A stretch of DNA of 64,000 bases, from the NCBI RefSeq assembly GCF_025370935.1, contig NC_133481.1, forward strand, positions 17,939,527 through 18,003,526, in the 5' to 3' direction. How positions within the stretch are numbered: position 1 is the first letter of the stretch; the number at the start of each line of letters is the position of its first letter. A program made the translations under genes and the position numbers. The stretch comes from Choristoneura fumiferana. Its lineage: Eukaryota > Arthropoda > Insecta > Lepidoptera > Tortricidae. The notes below the pieces were generated by a model. That model saw nothing but the letters and a program-made list of their open reading frames with translations, made no database searches and was not told the DNA's origin. Shown here in pieces: positions 56,345 to 64,000 of the stretch.

Positions 56345-57459
56345 CAGGTCCTGGCGCTTTGCCGGCCGGTCCAGCAGCTCGCTTGCTTCGCTTGCTCAGC
56401 CCGCACCTTGCTATCGTGATTTAACCTAACTCTTCCTAACGCTTCGCTCGTTGCAAATCGTTGGAACCTAAATTCTGCCAAACGCCTTTGTTATTAAAAT
56501 CAATTTAATTGTGTAGCTTAAGTTCTGCATGACATGGTATAAATAAAAGAAAATTTTTTTTTTTAGATAGCGCCTTTTGGCGTAGGAGGGTAGAATTGAC
56601 CATAAAAAGTGACCAATTACATTCCCGAAACCGGTTTTTATGGCCAATCTTTTTTTCTAATTGTAAGTAAAAACTAGAAAGATCTTATTTATTACTCTGG
56701 TAATCTTAAATATTTTTGAGCCATTTTGAGCTCCACAACAGCTCATCCACATCTGTTTGCGATGTACACGATTCTCTCAACAATATTGCTTTCACTATAA
56801 TCTAATGCTATATTCATTGACATAACACTGTATAGGAAGTGTTTCAATACAACGCAACGGTGTTAAATGTACGCTAAATGCGCTGCGCTCGCGCAATCGT
56901 TGCAGCAGGTTTAATGTACGAGAATATCGCTATTAACTACTCAACGGGACTTATTTATGCAATAAAACACAGTTCAAAAATTACCTCGACGTTTCAGCTA
57001 GATTGGTTATTATACATCATAATACCGAAGACCAAAAACTGAATTTTATGAGACCTATTTAATAGAAGTGCGAGTTTTGAAACGCCGAATGCTTATTTGA
57101 CCGAAAGTTTAAAATCACAAAAGCAAAGTTAACCGAAAGCCTTGAAAACTTACAGTTGATCAAACATAGCGTAGATACATAATTTAATTTGTTCCTGCGT
57201 TTTATCATTATCAAGTATAATTTATCTCCAAACAAAAACTACTACTTTTTTCCTTATAAAATAAATTTGCACGCAATGTATCACTGTTTTGTCCAAAACT
57301 TAGTACTTGCTAACGTGGCAACAGTCACATATCCAGTTGCTCTTCGTGTCAATTAATTATACACAATACATTGCTCCTCGAAAAAAAAACTTAAAATTAA
57401 TTAGAAACAGTGGAAGTCAAATTAAAGCTTGTACGAGTAAAAAGGACACGCTGTATTAA
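56345..57459. other. Remainder of copy A, unassigned
   Basis: No protein domain. TTACCTCGACGTTTCAGCTA at 56980 matches the block at 930 and copy B at 62288. TTTTTATGGCCAATC and GGTCAATTCTACC-like flanks (56570-56650) suggest a short element. The sequence stops at the gap. Confidence 0.45.
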
Positions 57460-57559
57460 NNNNNNNNNNNNNNNNNNNNNNNNNNNNNNNNNNNNNNNNN
57501 NNNNNNNNNNNNNNNNNNNNNNNNNNNNNNNNNNNNNNNNNNNNNNNNNNNNNNNNNNN
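57460..57559. other. Assembly gap, exactly 100 N
   Basis: A default-size scaffolding gap, placed at the junction between the two copies of the duplicated segment. Confidence 0.99.
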
Positions 57560-58466
57560 GCGTTCCCGAGGTACCTACTGGAGCTACTACATCCCGACCA
57601 GATGCTCTCGCGTGCTTCCAGATATGTAGCTCTGCACGTCGAGTTCATAAAACTTGTGAGCAAAAATTTGATGAAAATACCGAACACGCTTCTATGCGTT
57701 GACAATAGAGTCGTGTTCAGATATTTTGATTCAAATTTTTGCTCACAGCGCATTTTTGCGAGTGCCCTCGCAGCATAACGGCTCGTCTGTATAGGGTCTA
57801 AGGTGATTTTCGACCGGCCAGGCGATGCCTCGTCTCGTCTCGCCTCGCCGTGGAAATCAACATTATCTATCTGTTTCATTGCGCGATTGAGACGCTTACC
57901 GATACAGTTATTACCTTGTAGCATACGCATAATGAACGGCGAAACGCTCAGCTCACACTCAGGCCAGTCGTAGCTACACTATGATTGACAGCCGCGGGCA
58001 ATTGCCTAGTGTAAAATAAAAAATAGGTAATTTTATTAATAGTTTTCAAAGTCCCAAAGTATAACCATAGCCATTTATTCCCTAATTAGTTTATTTTGTA
58101 TGTCATTTTCATGTATTTTATGTGTATAATCTGAATCTTAAAGCGTATTGGTGTTTTAATAATTATTTTTTTCCTTTACAAAAATAAATAAATAAATAAT
58201 GAAAATGAAAATGAAAAATTGTTTATTTCCCTTATTAACTAGTCTACAATTTTCCTTTAGTGGTAGGGACTTCCTTTTAGGTGAGTTAAACCTGTGTATG
58301 GATGCCCGCTCTCCATAACTAAGTATTAGGTAAGTATATACAGGAAATATTACAATATGAAAAATTACTTATATTCTTAATTTAATACACTAAATAACTA
58401 GCTCGGACAATAATAGCTCCGTGTCATCATAGCTTAGTTGTTTCAGCCATGTAATAGTTAGTTCAT

Positions 58467-58734
58467 TTCGACTGTATGGCAAACGAGCATGTGGGTCTCC
58501 TGATGGTAAAAGATCACCACCGCCCAACATCTGCAACACCAGGGGTATTGCAGATGCGTTGCCAACCTAGAGGCCTAAGATGGGATACCTCACGTGCCAG
58601 TAATTTCACCGCTGTCTTACTCTCCACGCCGAAACACAACAGTGCAAGCACTGTTGCTTCACGGCAGGATTAGCGAGGCAAGATGGTGGTAGCATCCGGA
58701 CGGACCTTGCACAAGGTCCTACCACCTGCAGACG
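58467..58734 (-). repeat. LINE 3' end, copy B counterpart
   Basis: CTCCTGATGGTAAAAGATCA and ACCTTGCACAAGGTCCTACC as in 53115-53392. The element's T-run and about 930 bp upstream are missing here. Confidence 0.65.
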
Positions 58735-59097
58735 TAATTGGCAACACTGTTTTAAACTAAAAAAACTTGCCAGTCGAAAAAAAATACACGGAATAGTATT
58801 TCTTACACGGAATTCGTTGAGATTGAGGTTATTCGTTTCAATTAGATATTTTAAATAAAACGGATGTGGCATATCTAACTCGAATGAAAATGTTAAGTAG
58901 TTAAATAGTCCGTACTAATGGTAGTTTTTTAATCATTTGCGTCTGCGCATTAGGACTTTATTCACAGTTACTTTAAATTATTTTATCTATAAAGGTAAAG
59001 AAAGTAAGCCCGTTGCGTTTATGTTCCACGTCCTTTTACGTTTCAAATTGAAATATATTCCACTCATTAATCTTATATTAATAATTACTTATTAATC

Positions 59098-59310
59098 CAT
59101 ACGATAATGCGAAAGTGTGGTGTTTGTGTGCATGTTTGTCCGTCTTTCACGTCGAAACGGAGCGACGGATCGACGTGATTTTTGGCATAGAGGTAGTTTA
59201 TGGGCCAAAGAGTGACATAGAATACTCGTTATCCCGGAAGAATGCACAGTCCCGTGGAACAGCGCGCGATAACCAAATTCCACACGGGTGACGCCGCGGC
59301 AAAAGCTAGT
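59098..59310 (+). repeat. GCTAGT-family repeat, copy B counterpart
   Basis: ATACGATAATGCGAAAGTGT to GACGCCGCGGCAAAAGCTAG. It has single-base losses compared with 53762-53980. Confidence 0.65.
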
Positions 59311-59330
59311 CCTACATAATTTGCTACACC

Positions 59331-59630
59331 ACTAAGGTGCGTGCGTGTCACTGGAGCGGAGGTAGATAGCGAAGCGGAGCGAGAAAGTAATGCGGACCGC
59401 CGTTGCGGACTGTTCCATTCGCAGAGCTTCCCCACTTTCCCGCTCTTCTTCCCCGCTCCGCTTACCGTTTTTGTATGATTTTCTAAGCTAGTTACCAACC
59501 CCCAGTCATTGGAAGAGGAGCGGAAATTAATCAATTCTATTGGTACGTTAGAACTATTAGTTATTCGCTATTGGTAGATTTTATCTCGCTTACCACTCCG
59601 CTGCTAGCTTCGCTCCAGAAAGGCAGCCTT
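59331..59630. mobile_element. MITE with GC-rich ends, copy B counterpart
   Basis: TAAGGTGCGTGCGTGTCACT and GCTCCAGAAAGGCAGCCTTA correspond to the ends of 54003-54304; the left end is altered by small indels. Confidence 0.65.
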
Positions 59631-59633
59631 ATT

Positions 59634-59890
59634 AGGGGCCGTCCATTAATCACGTGAGGTTCGAAAGCGGGGGAGCGCGCCGCGTTGGACTCTGGAGTTC
59701 GTATTAAACAACAGAGAGCGCTGCTGCCCACATTTGCGACAGGCCTAAACTACGAAGTGCAAAATTCGAACTTCGCATCTTCCTCCGCTGACGCTTATGC
59801 GATGACGCGAGTGAGAGAGACGGTACTACACGAACTTCGATTTTCAAATTTCCTAGTAGTCCCCCACGTTCTTTTGTCTTTTACGTCACA
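59634..59890. mobile_element. Nested pair of MITEs, copy B counterpart
   Basis: AGGGGCCGTCCATTAATCAC start with the CTACGAAGTGCAAAATTCGA element at 59752-59868 inside, as at 54305-54560. Confidence 0.6.
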
Positions 59891-61554
59891 CACAGGGAGA
59901 GCTTCGCCCTATTCTAAAACCAGGTACGAAATAGCATAATATAGTAGGATATCAGAGAAACATATTTGACCTACATTAAGTCAGTACAGTATCTCGTATG
60001 ATCATGACCAAGATACATTACACCCTCATTTGTTCGCGGAAGCTCGAACGACACAACATTATGATAAACACGGATTAAGTATGTAATAAATCTAGACTTT
60101 CACATTCATCTAGCTGTCGCCCCCGTCTTCGTTCACTTAGATGAATTAGAATGACTTTCTGCCAAGTTTCTTAGGTATTCTTTTGGCAATGATAGTTTCA
60201 CCTTTCCCGCATTTTTGGTATTGTAAAAATCTTGCAAGTGTAAAATTGACGAAGTCAATCCAACTACTGAATTGTAGTTGAATTTTGAATTTGGTATATT
60301 TGTAAATTGCGTGACAATACAATAACTGGAGTGATCATTCCCCGGGCAGAAAGACCTATTTCTTTTTTACAAGCTTTTATTGCAAGCTTTTATTTAGTTA
60401 CAAGTGTCCAAAAAGTACCTTTTTGTCTAACTTGTAAGTAGGTCTGCAAATTAAATTCGACGAAGTCAATCCAACTACTGAAAGTTATAGTTGGATTGAC
60501 TTCAAATATGTACTTTTATGGTTACTGTGAAGATGTCGCAAACAATACATCTTAGTGACATTGGATGTCCGGCCAGGATCGTCTCCAATGGACAGAACTC
60601 TTCAACGGTTAATGGCATCGACATCAATTTGTATCATGTAATTTGTGTGAAGATACAAGTATAATACCTAAAATACACAAGTTAACCTAAAAATAACTTG
60701 GAAGTAGATACTAAAAAGTATTTTTTTACCAATTTAATAATAATGAGCCTGTATAGTAATTGTTTACAAATGTTTAATGGTTACTGTGAAGATGTCGCAA
60801 AAGACATACTTAGTTACTTTAATATTTCTGAAACTGTAAATATTTCAGGATTTTTATAAAACTAACCTAGTCCTCGTGGGTTCTACACGATGGCCCTGAA
60901 ATAAATCCCGAAATATTTACAGTTTTAGAGTTTGCGAAATGAAAAGTTGCGAAATGAAGCAGGTTGCCAAACGTTACGTTGCGAAAAGGCAGTACTCGAG
61001 TATAATTATAGCTTAACGCCAAAATCGCAAAACGTCCAAAACATATAAAGTCACGTACCTTTGTCATGATGTAAAGAGATTGTTTTTTTTTTGATGACAG
61101 CGTTTTTGAAAATATTTCTACATAGTTTGGAAATTATGATACACGAACTCATTGCTATTTTGATGTTGTGCGTTATGAATGTTACGAAAATGGCGTTAAT
61201 TATTAATACGACGTCTGATATTTCGCTTGTTGGTCAATTTTATTTTTTTACATAGACGATTCAGTACTTGGTTCGTTGACATTCACGCTTATAATTCATT
61301 CCTAGATCTCTCTAGATTCTCTTGTTGCAACTTTGAAGTAGGATAACCTGTTCGTAAAGTGCTTTGTAGGTACTGCTTCTTAAGAAAATAGTAGGTAGTG
61401 CTGCTTAAGAAAATGTAGTAATAAGGTTTTAAGACTTTCTAATTTTGACTCTTGACTGTTGTAAAATAATAAGTAGTGTTAAATATACGGTTCGTACTCT
61501 TCGACAGTCCGACTCATGCTTGGCTGGTTTTGTTATTTTGCCAGCACTAGTAGG

Positions 61555-61672
61555 GGCCAAATTGTCCCCTAATATAATCCCGTCCTACAGACCAACACCA
61601 CGCAAGATCGGTCTGAGTAGAGAGCCTTGGGGGACGTCTTTCGGCTGACATGATGATGATGATGATGATAAT
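61555..61672 (+). repeat. RTE-type retrotransposon 3' tail, copy B counterpart
   Basis: AGAGAGCCTTGGGGGACGTC then TTTCGGCTGACATGATGATG. It is the 56195-56342 tail with about 21 bp deleted in the conserved CAGTGGACGTC region. Confidence 0.7.
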
Positions 61673-62961
61673 CAGGTCCTGGCGCTTTGCCGGCCGGTCC
61701 AGCAGCTCGCTCGCTTCGCTTGCTCAGCCCGCACCTTGCTATCGTGATTTAACCTAACTCTCCTCTAACGCTTCGCTCGTTGCAAATTTGTTGGAACCTA
61801 AATTCTGCCAAAACACCTTTGTTATTAAATACAATTTATTGTGTAGCTTAAGTTCTGCATCACATGGTATAAATAAAAGATTTTTTTTTTAGATAGCGCC
61901 TTTTGGCGTAGGAGGGTAGAATTGACCATAAAAAGTGACCAATTACATTCCCGAAACCGGTTTTTATGGCCAATCTTTTTTTTTAATTGTAAGTAAAAAC
62001 TAGAAGATCTTATTTATTACTCTGGTACTTAATCTTAAATATTTTGAGCCATTTTGAGCTCCACAACAGCTCATCCACATCTGTTGCTGACTGTACACGA
62101 TTCTCTCAACAATATTGCTTTCACTATAATCTAAATGCTATATTCATTGACATAACACTGTATAGGAAGTGTTTCAATACAACGCAACTGCGCTGCGCTC
62201 GCGCAATCGTTGCAGCAGGTTTAATGTACGGGAATATCGCTATTAACTACTCACGGGACTTATTTATGCAATAAAATACAGTTCAAAATTACCTCGACGT
62301 TTCAGCTAGATTGGTTATTATACATCATAATACCGAAGACCAAAAAACTGAATTTTATGAGACCTATTTAATAGAAGTGCGAGTTTTGAAACGCCGAATG
62401 CTTATTTGACCGAAAGTTTAAAATCACAAAAGCAAAGTTAACCGAAAGCCTTGAAAACTTACAGTTGATCAAAACATAGCGTAGATACATAATTTAATTT
62501 GTTCCTAGCGTTTTATCATTATCAAGTATAATTTATCTCCAAACAAAAACTACTACTTTTTCCTTATAAAATAAATTTGCACGCAATGTATCACTGTTTT
62601 TGTCCAAAACTTAGTACTTGCTAACGTGGCAACAGTCACATATCCAGTTTGCTCTCGTGTCAATTAATTATACACAATACATTGCTCCTCGAAAAAAAAA
62701 CTAAAATTAATTACAAACAGTGGAAGTCAAATTAAAGCTTGTACGAGTAAAAAGGACACGCTGTATTAATACATTGTACTTTCTAATTCAAACAAGAGCT
62801 ACTGTTTGTATCTGCAATAGAAGTTATCATTATTCATATCGCAATACAAATGCTATTGAATGTCATTATCTCGTGACTAACAGCTCAATGAATGAGACAT
62901 AATCATCATAATAACATTAGTGGTTTTGTCTCAGTGAAAAATTCATAATAGGGCCTTGCCT

Positions 62962-63597
62962 AGTTCATCATCATCATCATCATCAGCCAAAAGACGTCCA
63001 CTGCTGAAAAAGGGTCTCCCCCTTAGAATGCCACAGTGAACGACAACTCGCCACTCGCATACACCGGTTGCCCGCAATTCTCACGATGTCGCCAGTCCAT
63101 CAGCCTCCCACGCCTGGCAACGCTTCGTCTTCCGGTTCGCGGTCGACACTCGAAAACTTTTCTCCCTCATCGGTTATCTGTTCTTCGAGCGGTGTAACCC
63201 GCCCATTGCCACTTCAACTTGCGTATTTTTCGAGCTATGTCGGTACTTAAGTTCTTCGACGAATTTTCGTATTCCAGATTGTATCGCGCAAAGAAACTCC
63301 AAGCATAGTTCTTTCCATAGCTCGTTGTGTGACTCTGAGCCTCTCTAAGAGGCCAACAGTCAAGAGCCACGTCTCAGAGCCATAGGTCATCACTGGCAAC
63401 ACACACTGATCTAAGACTCTAGTCTTCAGGCACTTCGTAATATTGGACGAGAAGACATCACGAAGCTTCCCAAATGCTGCCCGTCCGAGTTCGACTCTTC
63501 GGGCGACCTTTTTCTCGAAGTTGCTGCCCAAATGGACAATTTGTCCAAGGTAAATTATAGTGGTCAACAAGTTCGAGTGTACAGTTGCCTAGGTAAA
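62962..63597 (-). pseudogene. RTE-clade reverse transcriptase C-terminal third, 5'-truncated
   Basis: The minus strand encodes IYLGQIVHLGSNFEKKVARR, then ELGRAAFGKLRDVFSSNITK, CLKTRVLDQCVLPVMTYGSE, TWLLTVGLLERLRVTQRAME and RTMLGVSLRDTIWNTKIRRR before a stop near 63250. After frame breaks, RKIRKLKWQWAGYTARRTDN and a degenerate end follow, then a (ATG)n tail at 62966-62983. YLGQ, FGKLRD, PVMTYGSETW and RAMLGVSLRDRI are diagnostic of insect RTE-clade elements. The YADD catalytic motif and the endonuclease lie upstream of the truncation. It is the best preserved coding remnant in the window. Confidence 0.9.
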
Positions 63598-63599
63598 AA

Positions 63600-63964
63600 T
63601 GTATTTTACTAAGTATAACTAGTTCTTTCTTCTTCTTCTTCAACCTTGATCTACCCAATGCTGAGTAAAGGTCTCTTCCATTTTAGACCATTCTGAGCGG
63701 TCGTGAGTTTTCCGCATCCAGTCCCTCCCAGCCGCTCGCACCATATCGTCCGTCCATCTTGCTGCTAGTTCTTTATTAGACTGTTATTAGAGATTTTCCT
63801 ATTAAAACATTTTTCGTATTAACTATGGTTAAAAAATCTGTAATAAATCTAAATTTCTAATATAATAATTAACTATAGTTAATACGAATAATGTTTTAAT
63901 ACAAAAAATCTCTAATAACAGTTTAACGAACGAACTACGAGCAGTTATACTTAGTAATAGTACA
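63600..63964. mobile_element. Palindromic element interrupted by a retroelement tail
   Basis: The left arm is split: 63600-63628 (TTTTACTAAGTATAACTAGT) and 63765-63837 (GACTGTTATTAGAGATTTTC, TTTTTCGTATTAACTATGGT). The right arm 63865-63964 is its inverse (AACTATAGTTAATACGAATA; AAATCTCTAATAACAGTTTA; AGTTATACTTAGTAATAGTA). Without the insert the element is about 220 bp and almost wholly self-complementary. No ORF. Confidence 0.8.
63629..63764 (-). repeat. Second RTE-type LINE tail inserted with a 10-bp target duplication
   Basis: On the minus strand it encodes LAARWTDDMVRAAGRDWMRK then THDRSEWSKMEETFTQHWVD QG-type residues and ends in (GAA)n at 63630-63641. RWTDD.VRAAGR.WM and Q.W are RTE-like, but the sequence differs from 62962-63597. 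CTAGTTCTTT occurs on both sides (63619-63628 and 63765-63774), the duplicated target inside the palindromic element's left arm. Confidence 0.8.
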
Positions 63965-64000
63965 TTGTGTCTTAAGGGCGGTAAATAAGGAATTACGAAC

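Larger units (their letters stand above)
50579..57459. repeat. First copy (A) of the large duplicated segment
   Basis: This segment matches 57560-62769 in the same orientation and order, from GCGTTCCCGAGGTACCTACT to AAAGGACACGCTGTATTAA, where it stops at the 100-N gap. It includes about 1.6 kb missing from copy B (51437-52117 and 52196-53126). Best explained as one contig end overlapping the next contig. Confidence 0.95.
57560..62769. repeat. Second copy (B) of the large duplicated segment
   Basis: It is collinear with 50579-57459, then continues without a break into unique sequence after CTGTATTAA at 62769. It carries many one-base deletions and insertions against copy A, for example GACAGCCGCGGGC for GACACGCCGCGGGC near 57986, and one fewer ATGAAA unit at 58200. 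This is the pattern of an unpolished contig end. It lacks two blocks present in A and is scrambled at about 60165-60700. Confidence 0.95.

Noticed and set aside
57397..57930. 177-residue minus-strand frame
   Set aside because: It spans the 100-N gap and joins two contig ends; residues lie in MITE sequence.
50579..62769. True segmental tandem duplication
   Set aside because: Possible, but both inner edges coincide with a default-size gap, which would be an unlikely coincidence for a real duplication.

Overview
This window is AT-rich, gene-poor, repeat-dense animal DNA, most likely from a moth or butterfly (Lepidoptera). That assignment rests on recognising several interspersed families common in lepidopteran genomes: RTE-type retrotransposon tails ending in the (ATG)n / CAGTGGACGTC block, two tRNA-derived SINEs, the GGTTCCGTA...CCGGTTTT repeat, the CCCCGACGCAAAAAGAGG repeat, and short repeats running from ATAAATGCGAAAG to GCTAGT. 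I found no intact host gene, no rRNA, no functional tRNA gene and no CRISPR array. Every protein-like stretch I can place is a decayed piece of a transposable element.

Layout. 1-6.5 kb: a broken DDE transposase, retrotransposon tails, a 58-bp tandem array and an 82-bp tandem array grown out of a reverse-transcriptase 3' end. 7-16.9 kb: inverted-repeat elements, GGTTCCGTA repeats, a second DDE transposase remnant, degenerate reverse-transcriptase C-termini and a tRNA-derived SINE. 17-22.2 kb: sparse sequence, then a nested foldback structure (19.4-20.5 kb) and an 804-bp run of N. 22.2-47.5 kb: a mixture of SINEs, LINE 3' ends, MITEs and an unusual SINE-like family with a tRNA-like core inside long inverted arms. 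47.5-50.5 kb: more retroelement fragments. 50.5-62.8 kb: the same roughly 5-7 kb sequence appears twice, separated by exactly 100 N. 62.9-64 kb: a 5'-truncated RTE retrotransposon, then a palindromic element interrupted by another retroelement tail.

The two most important points are these. (1) The 50.6-62.8 kb repeat has the geometry of two overlapping contig ends scaffolded without merging, so it is probably a false duplication of allelic sequence. Its second copy also carries many single-base indels. (2) A SINE-like family (47,168-47,417 and shorter derivatives) embeds a tRNA-like sequence in arms of about 50 bp and is flanked by 12-15 bp target duplications. No host pathway or operon can be reconstructed. 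Family names are recognised from memory and were not checked against a database.
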